Notes: generated by a model from the letters alone, not told the origin. A stretch of 64,000 nucleotides of DNA from Daphnia pulex (GCF_021134715.1 NC_060028.1:8097482-8161481); one strand, 5' to 3'. Shown: positions 37,049 to 50,229, numbered from the stretch's first letter. Numbers and translations: made by a program.

Positions 37049-40036
37049 TCAAACGTGACTCAACGGTGGCGCTTTGTACGTGCTGCCTAGATGACTCTGA
37101 ACGCTCTGCATCAATGGCTGTTTGATCAGACTGGACGATTTGTTACTCATCGGGTAGGGGTGGTGATGATGCTGGCCGGGCAAGGGCGGAACGGTGGGAG
37201 CCCCCATCAGTTGGCACTGCTGCTGTTGCTGCTGCTGAAATTGTTGTTGTTGTTGCTGTAGGGACTGCTGTTGTTGATGATGATGATGGTGCAGCTGTTG
37301 CGGCTGTTGTTGTGGATGCTGGACCGACGACTTGGGTCGAGAGTGACACAGACGCCGGTAGAATTTGCGCCAAGAGTCCAGCGTCTTGTGCGACCAGATC
37401 CAAAATCCGGACGTGATGCCCACGACCAAAGTCATGAAATACCTGGAACAAAAAAGGAAAAGAAAACAAATATGACGTTTGGCCCAGTCACAGAAACGAA
37501 CAATTTCACTTACTTGAGCATAAAGATGGAAAAGTCAGGACGTGATTGATAGGATGGCAATGGCGTCGCGTCCGGAGAAGATGGACATCCGGAACAGGTG
37601 AGTGTCCGACCCCATTCGACATGAAAGGCCACTTCGTAGGCGTAACAGCCCAGCAAAATGGCGGCTGGAACCGAGTAGAGAACGCTAAAGATTCCGATGC
37701 GGATCATCAATTTTTCCAGCTTTTCGGCTTTGGGTCGGCCCTGCTCTTTGAGTACGCGCCTGATGCGAGCCAAACCAGCCAATCCGGCCAGCAGGAATCC
37801 ACCGCCTAGGAGCAAGTGGAGGCCTAGAGGGAAGAGGACCAACCAGCGGAGTAACGCCGTCTGCTGGACGCCAACGTGGCAAACGCCGGCCAAAGAATCT
37901 CCATCGACAGCGGCCATCAGGAGTGCAGCGGCCGTCTGGACAGCCGGAATAGTCCAGGCCACTAGGTGGAAGTAGGGAGAGCATCTAGCGATGGCCTCAC
38001 TTCCCCATTTGCGTCCAGCAGCCAAGAACCAGGTCAGAGACAGGATCACCCACCTGGACAAACCGAAAACGTCAATTTGATGGAAAACTTTTTAAATAAA
38101 AAACCAGTTCCGTCACACGTACCACAATCCGGCGGCCTGTCCGAAAAAGTAGACGAGTAAGAAGGTGACGACGCAGGCCGGACTGGAAGTGGAGCTGCTG
38201 ACGCCTATAAAACTGGCTCCGGTTCCAGTGGTGATGAGCGACGGAGCGGCGCCGTAACGGATGGCGTTGCCTTCGCAGGCAACCACGTCCCGGCCACCGA
38301 CGACGATCCTCACCAGATAGCCGAGACTCAGACCGACGTAACAAGCCGACAGAAAGATCAATGGTCTCTCTGGATACCTACACACACACAATGGAAAAGG
38401 AAAATTAATAAATTATTCATTCCAGTTCATTATTATTAATAGCCAAGGGCGGCGACAGACACGCCAACAACCAAACAAAAAAACAGATCCGATTCCGCCG
38501 ACATGGGCGGATTCTCTCCGTGCTGCCACCCGATCACATTTTTTTAAAAATTCATTGTGTAACAAACGCCGGCCTCTCGCGCTCATTTTCACAGTTCTAC
38601 TGTTTCACACAGGCCACCTTCTTTGTCTTCCGTTTACTGATTTGAATAACAAAACAGAAAGGGATTTTTTCGATCCGGTTTCCATTGGCGACCGAATTAT
38701 AACGAGACAGCAGTCTGCGGGTGGGTTACATAACGATCCTGATGACGACGTACCTGAATCGAGGGCGATCGATGAGAAATGTGGCGAAGGTGAGGGCGGA
38801 TGAGAGAGCGGCGATGGCGGCCCAGAGTGCAATCCACAAGGATGCGAACCATTGCTCATCTTCGGAGAAGAATGGACTGGAACAAGGTAGCAGACAGTTG
38901 GGGATGCCTCCGACGCTCAAACTGGAACTGCGGTTGTAGCGGCCGTCGTTGGGTCCCAGCCGGATGAGAGGCGGACGGCATTGGCACTCGCAGGAAGTGG
39001 ATGAACTGCCGGAATTCATCAGCAATTCATCCGGCGAGCAAAGACGTTTGTTGGGTCCCTTGCAGTTGGTTTTGGGATGCGGAATCAATCCTGGCCGCTG
39101 TTTGGGCCTGTCCAACGGCTCCACCGATTCCGGCGGAAGCGGTAAAAGCTGCGACGGAGGAGGGGCGACTGTCGGCGGAGGTAAACTTCCGTTGCGGGCG
39201 TCCATGCAGAGATTCTGCGGGTCGCCAAAGTTTGGGAATTTGTCGCATTGCATCCGGTCTGGCCAGGCGAATCCGTATTTGCGCATTAAGGGAGCACATC
39301 CGGATTCAGCCCGCAGACAAACGGATTTGCATGCCGGGATCGATGTCGGGTAGTCCTGGATGCAAATGGGAGCGTAGATGGAGCACAGGAAGAACCGCAT
39401 GTCGGGCGAGCACTGGATCTCCACCAAAGGCCAGAATTGATGCACTTCCAGTCCTGCCTCTTCTTGGGTTTCTGTTGAACGAACGAAAACGATAAAAATA
39501 TAAAAGAAAAAGAAAAAGAAGAAGCATGTCGTCATCAGATTACATCCACGGCTTTCCAAGGAATTCTCTCTTGTCCCCCCCCCCCCCCCCACCCAAAAGG
39601 ATCAAAGAGATTTCCTTCCAGTCCAAAGATAAAAGACTCTGTCTCGGAAGGGGCCCCAAAAAAAGATTTATAATGAACTTGTCTCGGAACAGAGAGAGAG
39701 AGAGACGTGGTCGTGATTTATTCATTCACGATAGGAGAAGAGAAAAAGTGAACATGTATGTATATATTTACCGTGATGCAGGGAGTTGGGCATGGACGTC
39801 CAGTTGTAGCCGATCCCTCGGCACATGGGGATGGTAATCTCTTCGCAACGGGCGTCTTTCTTGACGGCCAACACTGGACTGCTGCTGCCACTATTCCCGC
39901 TGTTACTTCCACCGCTGATGGCACTGCCCAGTTGGCCGGTCGCAGCACCCGGTCCCGATGTTAATCCATCAACCGACCAAACGGTCCAACAGCACAGCGT
40001 CAACATCGCACCCAACCACAACAGGCCGATGGCCAT
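37049..40036 (-). CDS. fz2: Frizzled receptor, Fz5/8 (Drosophila Fz2) class
   Basis: Seven-pass plasma-membrane Wnt receptor. Minus-strand exons: 40036-39772, 39471-38754, 38377-38123, 38053-37514, 37442-37049 (2172 nt, 723 aa). A signal peptide occupies about residues 1-25 ([17 protein letters not shown]). The cysteine-rich domain starts [15 protein letters not shown] and continues [20 protein letters not shown] and [17 protein letters not shown], closest to vertebrate Fz5/Fz8. A Pro-rich linker precedes TM1 ([20 protein letters not shown]). TM2-TM6 follow, then TM7 and the Dishevelled-binding KTLDSW at about 612-617 in the last exon. The cytoplasmic tail has Gln/His tracts (37200-37330) and ends PPLSHV, a possible PDZ ligand. 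Intron 1 (300 bp) contains a run of about 14 C. The symbol is by class; Fz orthology should be tested with a tree. Confidence 0.93.
39576..39591. repeat. Poly(C) run in frizzled intron 1
   Basis: Uninterrupted run of about 14 C on the plus strand, poly(G) in the transcript, which could form a G-rich structure. Length is likely to be variable and error-prone in sequencing. Confidence 0.8.
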
Positions 40037-43000
40037 GGCTTCGAGTCTTTTGGCCGGGATTATCTCCCGAAAGATGAACGATCCGAAACAAACAAACCAA
40101 CAAAATCGAACGATAATCGAAAGTGTTCGATTTTTTTCCAGCTCACACGGGATTCACTTGGCTCTGCATTGACGTGAATCGTCGACTTCCTTTTTTTGAT
40201 TATTCTAATTCAATTGGCATTTGATACGTTTTTTATTTTCACTCACGCACACTGGACACACACTAACACACACACACACGAAAAACACTTTTGATGTGTG
40301 GAAATTGTTTTGTTAAAATACAAGTGAATGTGTTCAACTAAGGTCTCTGCTGGACCAAGACGTTTCAACGACTGTCGACGATTTGTTATCCTCACACGGC
40401 GTGTGTGTGTGTGTGAGGGGAGTGAAAAGGGGCGGAGCTGTCGAGACGCTAGTGACATCTGGCGGCGAGATTTTTTAGCGCTGGCGCAGTCGACACACGA
40501 GGCGTTCGTGTGTGTGTGTCACACTTTGTGTGTGTTCATTTTTCTTTATTTTTTATTCTCCCTCCCCTTCTGGAAATTTTTTTTCCAAGTGTTCACAGAT
40601 GTGGAAGAGATGAAAATGATATTCCCGTATAATTTAATATGAAAATGGTGTGACAGAGATGGGGGGGGGGGAGACTCCAGCAGCAGCAATTTGTCTGCAG
40701 CAGACGACGTTCTCTCCAATTACCAGACTCATCATCAAGGTATGAAATAAGAAAAAGAAAACAAAAGGTAAAAAGAAACAACACACACACGGAAGGGACT
40801 TTTTTGGAGCTGTTGGGGACTGCATTCATCCGGATTCACTTACTCCGCCCACCTTTTTTTGAAGTAGTTTGACACGTCGAACGAAGGAAAACGAGTCCCC
40901 CTTGGATGGTATACATAAAGGTAAAAAAGCTTTTGTTTTTCTTCTTCTTCTTCTTCTTTGCTATTCCATTTGTGTCACTGTGGTCAATTTAGTCGAGATC
41001 AAAATCGGGGGGTGGGACGACCTCTCCACCTGACCTCTTCCTTGTGATGTTGATGAATCAAAGGTGGAAAAAAGAAAAGAAGTTCAAAAGAGAAATGAGA
41101 ATGAGGGGAGGAAGCTCCTTATATTTCCAAAAAGGGCTTTTTTTTCTCAATGTGCACCTGTGCTGCTATGGATTACGGACAATACCTGTCGAATTTTTGT
41201 TAAGGACACGAAATGATTATTCCCTTCGAGACTCGTCAGTTTTGATTGTCATTTTCTCCTGCAGAGAGATTATTCTCGGCCATTAGTTGCGAGAGTGACT
41301 GGACACTATGAAAAGTGACGAAGGGAAAAAATGTAGAAAAATTTATTTTTATTTTTGAGCTTCTGTGGTTTTGAGTGAAAAAAAAAGAGGCTTGACCTCA
41401 AAAATGGGACTCTCTCTCTCTCGCAACGGGGAAGCTGGGCAGCATTTTTATAAATACCCATGTCCACCCAGAGAGTATGTATGTATGTGTATATATACGT
41501 TGTCTCTCCGAGGGTGAGTAAACAATTTTTCTTTCCTGTGAGAGATGGGCGAGTTATTTGTTTGAGGTGGGCCCCCCCTGTTTACACAATGGGCAAAACA
41601 GACAGACAGCAGGGCCAGCAGCTATAGGTTATAGCTCCACGAAAAAAGTTGGACACAAAAGGTGTCTTGTGGCCAGCAGCTTCCGTTTTGATTTGAATCT
41701 AACCACACAGTTCTCAGTCTCAGCTTTATTTTTAGTTTTTCCTAATGATGAGATGGGGGGAAATATATATTTTTAAGCTGGCTCATGATTATTTGACTGG
41801 GTTTTCTGGAAAGGATCACTCAGAATACAGTCGAGAGAAGATGTATACATAACAAACAGGGGGCCAGAGTCCTCAGACTCGCGCATTATAAACATATACA
41901 ATTCTATATAGGCAGCAACAGCTTGTGGAATGTACTTTATATATTTTTTCGGATGAAATTTTCTTAAGTCTAACGAAACTCGTTTATATGTTTGTGTTGG
42001 GGCCGATCAACAACAACTTGTCCGACATGGAAGCGTCTGTGTATATCAGTGTCGATCGATTTATCTTATCGACTTTGACCGAAAACTTTTTTTTTCTTTC
42101 CTTCTGTATTCTTTTGACCCGATAAAATGTCTGTGTGTAAAGATGTACACACAGACACACACATCGGGTGTGTCGCTTTTTGACAGCTAGCTGCCTGGGA
42201 GCCTTTGATGGGTTGTCATGTTCACGAACTGATATATTTCCTCGGCTCACATGTGTGTGGACATGGGCGCGATGGCGTTGCTCTTAATTCAATCCCAGTG
42301 TGCGCATGTGCCTTATCGCAGAGTTGAAATTGAGTGTTGACAGGTCCGGAACAACGCCCCATAATGTCTAGAGCTGCTAGCTATATACACTATAGCTGAA
42401 TAAAGAAAATGTACATATAAGAAGAACTTGAAATTGAATAAAGAAAAAGAAGATAGGAACGATGTTGGTTTTTCTTTTAAGGAAATAAATCTTGGGTCAT
42501 AGCACAGTGATGTTGTTACTTGTATCAACATTATGGTGGAACCTCCTTATATGCAAAGCTGGGTTGCCTTTAGAAAATGTCTTGTTGGTCTTGTTGAGAG
42601 ACTCAACAGCTCCCAAATTGGGTAGGAAACTCTGGCAACACACATTTCGTTTTTTTAATGCAAAACAGAAGAAAAGAGCTGCTGAGAAGCTTTACGTGTT
42701 TCTAGGCACTAAAGTGAGTCACGTCTTTACACCAACATTTTTCATTCGAGCTCCGATCCCGTCTATTTTTATTTTCAATCCCGATAAATAAAAATAAAAT
42801 CAGAGAATATAAATAATGAAAATGAATTAGTTTTATATTGGCTGTCTAAAAAGTGTGTAAAAAGTCTCTTTCTTTATTTATTGAATGAGAAGGGGGGATT
42901 GAATTTATCTTTTTTATTTATTTGAGTACTCCCGAAATGTTATCAGTCGTATATTGAAGAAACTCATCACCTTGTTTATGGCTTCTATCATTTCCGATTT

Positions 43001-44818
43001 ACGAGACGTAAAAAAAGATTTCTTTATTTTTTAACACACATTTTCGTGTGTTTTACAGTCAATCAACTTCAGCAGAGCAGGCTCTAAAGATTGAGCGTTA
43101 AAAGTTATTGATCGATCTAAACTTAGCCACGGACTCTGTACCCCTCGTCAGCCACCCAAAGCAGGTAGAGAGAGAGGCTTTCAGTTTCGTAATTATTCAA
43201 AGGGAAAATCTAGTCTCTAATGAGCTCTTTATCTTATATATAGCTCCAAGACTGGTTGGGAATAAAATTCACGAGCTCGTGAATTTTTGATTGGCCATCA
43301 TCGGCGACGATCAAAAACACGGAAAAGTCATCACCTCGTTAATGGGATTATTCTTTCAATCGTGTGAATACGACCGAGGGAGAAAAGTCCACATAAAATT
43401 AACTTGTTTCTTTTTTTCTTTTTGAACAGTCGATCAATTCCCGGGATCGCAGACGACAACAACGTTCCTCGTTGACTTTTTCCTCGGACAAGAAATTCGC
43501 GTGACCATCAAGTCTCTTTGAGCAAAAGGACATGAAACCCTCCAAGTTTCATCGCATACAATTTCTTTGGATTTATGTCAAATTCATATTTCGGAGTAGT
43601 TTGGTATGCAAAACTAGAGCTAGCGCATTACCTGTTTGTTGCACGTCAAACTTTCCTAGTCTTTCTTAGCTCATACTCTTTTTTGTGTTCAAAAGTTTTC
43701 GATTGCATTTCCGTAGGGATTCAATGGCGAGTGGCAATTCAGAATTTTATTTTCATTTGATGACTGTCAATCTATTCTACGAACGATTAGAATATTTATC
43801 TGGCGTTGATATCAGCGATAAAATGAGACCATTTCTACTCTCCTGACTATTTAGTTGCATAATAGGTCCATGAAGGTAATTTGAAATCGTTTCATCATCT
43901 TAAACATTAGTTGACAGGCAATTCCTCGAATGGAACCGGGTCGATGGATAAAATAGAACGAGAGAATCGACCAATTCAGGCCGTCCCTCAGTGACTGTTA
44001 TTCAATTGAGGCAATACGGACTCGATGCACTCCCGAATTTCATCACGAACGCGCCTTTTTGGAGCCTACAATTCCAAATAAAATTAGAACTTTGAACGAA
44101 ACGCAGAGACACTTGTGATGGTGACTCACATTATCTCATTTCCACAGCCGATTTAGCCCCTATTCTATTTTTATTAAATGGAATAAGTGAACTATATAAC
44201 AGAAAGGGGGGGGGGATGAAAAATGAATAGTTGTCTGTCCGAAATAAAAGCTCTTTTTGATATTGGATGCGGATTCAGCAGCTAGCTATCCTTTTCTTCT
44301 TCCTTTTCATCCACAACTTCTCTCCCCACCCTTGTTCCTATTTTTCCGTGAGCGTTAATGGTTCCTCCGGGATTTATACCGAGCGGCCGTGCTTCGCTCG
44401 CCCTGCCTTCGGTTTATTTTATCAAAAGATGTATTGCGTGGCAAGAGCAGCATAAGGAGAGAAAAGAGGAGGAGAGAAAAATGGTTCGATCCAATGGTCT
44501 GTATAGTATAGTTTTTTTTCCCCTCTTGTCTAGCCAGGGGGTTTTGTGGTGTCTATAAAGGAATCAATAACCGTTAACACGCGTGAGCTTGGATATATGT
44601 GTGTACAGTGTGTGAGTGAGAAAGATGAAAGAAAAGAAATCGACCGATTGGAAAAAGATCTACGATCAGCGCCATCTAACGGTAGAGTCGCACACCATTG
44701 TGCTTTATTTTTCCCAACTGTCAAAAACGCTTGAAAAGGGCCCCAAGATTCATGGGCCGCTTGTGTTTTGGTTGAGAGTTTGTTTTTTTCGCGGCGCCTA
44801 AAAGAAGAAGAAAACATC
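40037..44818. other. Non-coding region upstream of frizzled and of the BTB-TLDc gene
   Basis: Promoters and probable 5'UTR exons of two divergent genes. (CA)n at 40255-40280 and (GT)n at 40399-40414 and 40508-40535 lie near the frizzled start. The interval 40600-44300 is AT-rich with scattered GA/CT tracts; none of its short open frames has splice or composition support. No transposon or RNA gene is recognised. Confidence 0.5.
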
Positions 44819-46594
44819 ATGTCGTACTCGCCTATGAATGATGCCGTCCTGGCCGGGGTCCCGCGTCTACTGGATGATTTACAGAAACTATTGGAGACTC
44901 ACGATCACGCAGACATTCTCTTTCTAGTAGGTCGCGAGGAGACGGCGTTCTACGCTCACCGCCTGTTGCTCAACGCTCGGTATGTGATTGTGATGGTTTA
45001 TCTGTCATTGATTTCAAACATTAACACTTGATGCATGATTTGTAGGTGCAGGACGGCCACTTTCCTCAAAAGAGCTGTGCTCCCAGGCTCGTCTACGCAG
45101 ACCATAAGGTTGCCCAACCACAAGCCAGACAATTTCAAGACAGCTCTGATCTATCTCTACACAGGCAAAGTCCTGCTGGACGACCAAAATGTTTTTGAGA
45201 TGTGGACCCTGTGCCAGGACTTGAATCTCGAGGAACTCAGACTCTTCTGCGAGGACCACATCACCAGGAGCCTCAATGTGGACAATGCTTGTGCATTGTT
45301 GGCGTCAGCCTTGGTCAAAGAAGACCAGCTCACTCTGAGAAACAATACTTCAGGCCCCAGTTTTGTGGAACGCTGTGTCCATTTCATTGGTGACAATGCC
45401 AGCGAGTGCTTCCAGACTTCTGGTTTTCTGAGACTATCCAAAGACGCTCTGATTCGACTCGTTTCGTCTGACCATTTGGCCTTGGAAGAGGTAGAAATCT
45501 GGCGAGCAGTGTTAAACTGGGCGAGGCATCAGGTATAAAAATCTAATAATACATCTTGAATAGAAGAAGCTGTGGCATGTATCATTAACACTTCTTCGCT
45601 TTTCTTTTTTTCCCCCAGGCTAATGTATCTCAATCTAATACTCAAATGTGGAATGAAGATGAACGTCAACGCGTCTGTCAGTCGTTGGGAGGTGTCATCA
45701 ATCACGTCCGTCTGCTGTTGATCGACAGCCAAGTGTTTGCCGAAGAAGTTGAACCAACCGGAGCTGTCCCAATGGAGGTATCTCTCGAACGGTACCGATT
45801 AGCTGCCTTGCCGGCCAAATTCCGCGAGCAGCAGCAGCAACAACAGCAACATCAACTTCCCCAACAACAACAGCAGCAGCAGCAGCCCATCAGCAACGAA
45901 GACAAACGACTCCAGCCGCGCGTGCCCACCAAAGCCTTTGCTAATTCGCAAATCCTCAACCGGGATCGCGTTTCGTTGCAGAACGTGCTCAATCAATGGT
46001 ACTCGAGCACGGCGTCGACGACCCTATCGAGTGTCACATGGAAACTTGTCTTCCGTGCCTCTCAGTACGATTTCTCGGCTTCGGAATTCCACCGCATCTG
46101 TGACGGATTGGCTCCCTTGTACATCATCATTCTCGGTCCGAAAGGCGAGGTATTATATATAGAGGTGCCACTATTGGTAATTGAAAACCTAAAAGAAATT
46201 GAAATTTTTGTCTATTCCAAAGGTTTGCGGAGGATTTACTGACGTTCCCTGGACGCTCCCGCCGGCCAGCCAACCCGTCGTGAGTAATAAGGGTCGTTAC
46301 ATCGCCTCCGATCGAGCCTTCCTTTTCAATCTGGTGGATGGGCACGGTCAGGTGTCTCCGCGTCGATACGACATCACCAAAAAGACGTTTGGCATCTGTT
46401 ACCATCTCGAATGTGGGCCAATCTTCGGGGCCGGCGCTGATCTCTACATCTCTGATCAGTGTCACGCCAACATGGACTCTTATTCCAACTTGCCTCACTC
46501 GTATGACGGCGAAGACGCTTCACCCGACTCCCTCATGGGCGATTACAATTTCTCCGTTCTCGAATACGAAGTCTACACGCCTTCCATGAAATGA
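44819..46594 (+). CDS. BTB-BACK-TLDc domain protein
   Basis: Exons 44819-44979, 45046-45532, 45619-46149 and 46223-46594 encode 516 aa in frame. The BTB/POZ domain (about 10-125) reads HDHADILFLVGREETAFYAH and LPNHKPDNFKTALIYLYTGK. The BACK-like helical part (about 130-225) ends EEVEIWRAVLNWARHQ, typical of Cullin-3 adaptors. A Gln tract lies at 45826-45889. The C-terminal TLDc domain (about 310-516) begins FANSQILNRDRVSLQNVLNQ, contains WKLVFRASQYDFSASEFHRI and VCGGFTDVPWTLPPASQPVV, and ends SVLEYEVYTP. TLDc domains occur in OXR1/NCOA7/TBC1D24 proteins, where several bind the V-ATPase. BTB plus TLDc suggests a Cul3 adaptor with a TLDc recognition end; this is inference. The domain order is recognised; I know no named single-gene orthologue. 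Confidence 0.88.
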
Positions 46595-49273
46595 TAATTT
46601 TTAAAATTAGGCCTTATACTTAAGCCAAAATTTAATTCCGTCCGAATTTGCGATAATTTGTCCTCCGCGTCTGTTATATTTTGCGACTCTTTTTTTGCTG
46701 GGAAATAAGAAATAATAATATACTGTACCGTTTTTCATTTTTTGGTAAGTTTCTTTTGTGCCCTCTTGACCTGCCGTCTTGTGTTTTCGAGGGGAAAACA
46801 AGCACATCCGTCATCTTCGGCTTGTGGGAAACTGTCGGACATGCTAGGCGGACTGTATTGAATCACGATATGTCCATCTGTTGCCGAGTGATCGATCAGC
46901 TGTTTTATTTTCCTTGTATGTGTCTATCCTGGTGGTGGGGGAGAGAAAATCTTTTTTTCTTCTAAAATTCGAGTCGACGACTGTTATTTATGTGTTGTGT
47001 GTTATGTGCGGGCGCGCGCGTTCGCTCCGGGGGGATGTTGACAAGCCTAGCGTGACGCATAGCGAGGCGGGTTAATGGGCAAAGCAGTCCAGCTGCCTTG
47101 CCTGCCTCTCAGTGTACGCAGCCCTGCTCATTATACACCAACATTTGGTTTCTGTTTCCCTTTTTTTTATTTTTATTTTTTGGGGGGAAATTTGTGTAAG
47201 CCTCAGAAATTATTTCTATGCCAGACGCCCATTTTTATTTTCTGTTTTTGTTTTCACGTCATCACAGTCTCAGGCTAGACGACTCCTTTAGCTCTTGTTG
47301 ACCGAAATAGCTGCTGTTGAACTCGTCGTAAAATACCGATCAGACTCTCACTTCTAGAGTCGTGCTTTACATCCAGCAGTCGGATTACCGACTCGTAATA
47401 ATCACGTACTGGTTATACATAGCACTGCAGTGCGGTATTATTATATATATGCGTATGCAGGGAAGAAATGTCTAAGAAGGAATCTAATATTCCCGGCCTG
47501 TTTGCGGATGACTTGGAACATTTTTTATGACCACTTTGGAGCTCCATGTTTGTTTATTTACGAGCGTGCCGTGGCTTAGGGAGTCGTGTTTATTTTAATG
47601 ATCTCTTTTTATTGGCTTCTCATGGTGATTTACGAGGGCTATTAAGTGGGACACTGATCCTCTAATCAGTGCGCCCGAGAGTTTCCAGCAGGATATCCCC
47701 GTCGAGGATGTGTAAAAGGGATGGATAAAAATATTTCTTTTTTCTTTAATTTTAAAGGAAAGATGAAAGCAGGTTAAAATGTTTTTTTTTTTTTTTTTTT
47801 GAAGGTAATTAATTGTGATTTTGAAAAGGACGATTCGATTTCACGTTCTATTTATTTGTTGAAATTGACAAATTAATTAAACCTTTTTTTAATAAATTAT
47901 TTTTAATTACCAAAATTAATTAAATCTTATATCACTCATTAAAAAATCGAGTGTTTTAGAAATAAATTTGGCAATGCCAAAAGAGGCCTAATTCTGAAAT
48001 GTTGAATTGTTGCAATTTATTCAAATGAGTTCTTTTCAATTTTCTTATTCTGCAAGTCTCCAGAGCGAGGTCGTGAACACATCAAGATAGTGACTTAAAC
48101 TTTAACAGGATAGAAGTGCCCAAATGTGAGCAAACAACGCTGAAAAAGGTAAGGCACACAACAACTTTATTAGTGTGAATCAGACAGGACGATGTAATCT
48201 GTGGATGTAGCCATTTTTATTGCACTTGCAAATGTGGTAGACGTATCTGAAATAACTCTCCCGGGGAATGGGCTCATGAAATTCAGCTCTTTTTGATATT
48301 TTGCTACGTTTTTCCTCCATCAGACCACATGTGAGCATGTAAATTGACTAGGATTTCTATTCCTAGAAGTTTATACTCGTCGAGTTTATCTGTGAGAGAG
48401 CTAAGGAAGATGGTGGGCCCCACACACGTTTTGTTATTTCTGGGAATGGCCGTGCTGGTCGACACGTCGAGTCCATATCGTCTCGCAGCTCAAGTCGTTA
48501 AACGTTGTGTAGATAGTCGTCTTTTTGGGGAAAAAGCTAATGGACCACATGTTTGTTTCTTTTAAGAAAATCTTTCTCTCTAGTCTCTATCCCCCTAGCT
48601 AATAGCCTCAACCGATTTCGATTGCCAGCTGGAACGATCCCAAGCCCATGAGGTCATTACTGTATAGCGAATTCTATCGATCTGCAATGTCATGCATTTT
48701 CTGATTAAAATCTACGATGATTATCTTCTTTTTTTAGTAAAAAAGGCAAGACAGTCCTTTTGTGGTTTTGGTAAAATAAAATGTTGTGTGACCTTGACAG
48801 CGAAATTGCGTTCACTCCCATTTTTACAAGGGCCCACGGTCTTATCTGTTTCTCGTCAATTACAGACAGATGTTGCATAGAAAAAGACGCAACAGCCAAC
48901 AGGATGACTTGTTGATTTGACTGAAGAGATAAGACTCTATATACTTTGGGAAACTATGGCGTCTTGTATAAAATTTTCTAAACTTTAAAACGAGATTGAA
49001 ATCTGTAGAAAACAACTTTTATTGTCGACTGTGTGTGTGTATTTTGATGCCGCATTTCAAACTTTTTAGTGAGGAATTTTTAATTAATCAAGAGAGTTGG
49101 AGGTTGGGAATTGCGACAAACTCGGGTTTAATGACTCATGTAACTGTATAGACTGCAGGAAGAAAGATGAACGTCGAGAAGACATTACCCCAGACTTTGA
49201 TGGATAGCCCTTGACTAGTTGATGGAATTATACAGCAGCTATTTTACTTTGGCAAATTCTTCTTCCTGTTGTG
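46595..49273. other. Non-coding interval right of the BTB-TLDc gene
   Basis: 3'UTR of the BTB-TLDc gene on the left and of the secreted-precursor gene on the right (minus-strand AATAAA at 49018-49023). A poly(T) run lies at about 47780-47800. A 51-codon frame at 48410-48565 with a hydrophobic N-terminus was considered and not accepted. Nothing else is visible. Confidence 0.45.
49018..49023 (-). promoter_or_regulatory. Poly(A) signal of the secreted-precursor gene
   Basis: Minus-strand AATAAA about 250 nt past the stop codon at 49274. Confidence 0.4.
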
Positions 49274-49693
49274 CTATAGCTCTTCAAGTGAATGAGATTT
49301 TTGAACATCATTTGCTTCTCTTATTTTCCTTTCTTTTTGTAAAGTTTTATAATATATCTCCATAAACAATTGGTCGCTCATCTTGGCGTCATCTTGTTGG
49401 TCATAGTCGTCGATGGAATGTTGTTGGTCTTTGGGTGGAGGAACTTCGGGTTCGTTAGTGGGGCTTGTTGGCTGAGTGTCAGGCGCCTTATTGATTGAAC
49501 GATCGGCAGCAGACATCGATGCTCGACCCGTTATCTCTTCCAGTGGTTTCAATTGATTAATTTGCATCTCTTCAGTCAGGTTTTCCTGGTTCCTTTGCAG
49601 CAACGGCCTGGAGTCGATGCTATCGAGCTGCATCAACAAAACAATCGAAATGACACAGATGGTCTTGGGTGACAATGAGTAAGTGATTTTCAT
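49274..49693 (-). CDS. Small secreted precursor protein, family unknown
   Basis: Single-exon frame of 139 aa. The start at 49693 (MKITYSLSPKTICVISIVLL) gives a clear signal peptide, with cleavage likely near DSIDS-RP. The mature part is hydrophilic, acidic, Gln/Pro/Asp-rich and cysteine-free (SPTNEPEVPPPKDQQHSIDD). It ends with a helical, charged segment, MEIYYKTLQKERKIREANDV, then QKSHSLEEL. There are no clear dibasic-flanked repeats, so it is not an obvious neuropeptide precursor, though a single C-terminal peptide is possible. A TATA box sits 84-93 bp upstream of the ATG, supporting a real, regulated gene. Function is not known to me. Confidence 0.65.
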   Translation of the reverse strand: MKITYSLSPKTICVISIVLLMQLDSIDSRPLLQRNQENLTEEMQINQLKPLEEITGRASMSAADRSINKAPDTQPTSPTNEPEVPPPKDQQHSIDDYDQQDDAKMSDQLFMEIYYKTLQKERKIREANDVQKSHSLEEL

Positions 49694-49776
49694 TTTTTTT
49701 TTTTTTTTTGGTTCTATCCAAGGTTTCATTCAGGTTATATTATATTCACCTGCTTGTTGAGAAAGCTAGTTTCATT

Positions 49777-49786
49777 CTTATATATA
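49777..49786 (-). promoter_or_regulatory. TATA box of the secreted-precursor gene
   Basis: Minus-strand TATATATAAG upstream of the ATG at 49693. With transcription starting about 30 bp downstream, the 5'UTR would be about 55 nt. Confidence 0.55.
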
Positions 49787-50100
49787 ACGGAGAGAGCGTT
49801 ACAAATGTGTCTGGCGGTTCGGGGAAAATGTTAATTTGACTACTTTCTTATTGTTTCTTCGACCCACTTCATTTGCACTTGCCATTTGACTCGTTAATAC
49901 GCTTTTTCCACACAATGTACATTTACTTTCGAAACGAAATCAGTGAACTGGAATTTATTTCCAACTAAATTTGCTACCCCCTTTTTTAAAAAAAAATCAG
50001 CTGATTGACCAAGTTTGAAATTCATTGGAATTATTCCAATTGCTCAGGAAACATTTTTTGGAAAATGTCTTTAAATAAGTCGCTAGATTCTTTACCTTGT
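49787..50100. other. Unique sequence left of the tandem array
   Basis: AT-rich single-copy DNA between the secreted-precursor promoter and the array. It ends TCTTTACCTTGT at 50100, where array homology starts abruptly. No terminal repeat or target-site duplication is recognised. Confidence 0.5.
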
Positions 50101-50229
50101 GGCGGTAGCAGCTCAACCCAGGAGCACCGGCGGTCAGTTCACAATGATACACCCATCAGACAGGTCTTTTTTGATACAATTTTTGTTTGCGGCGTCACCG
50201 TCTATCCGTTCCCAAAGTCGGGCTTGGAA

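Noticed and set aside
48410-48565. 51-codon plus-strand frame with a hydrophobic start and a KR pair
   Set aside because: Too short, no splice partner, no promoter or poly(A) context; the likeness to a secreted peptide is weak.
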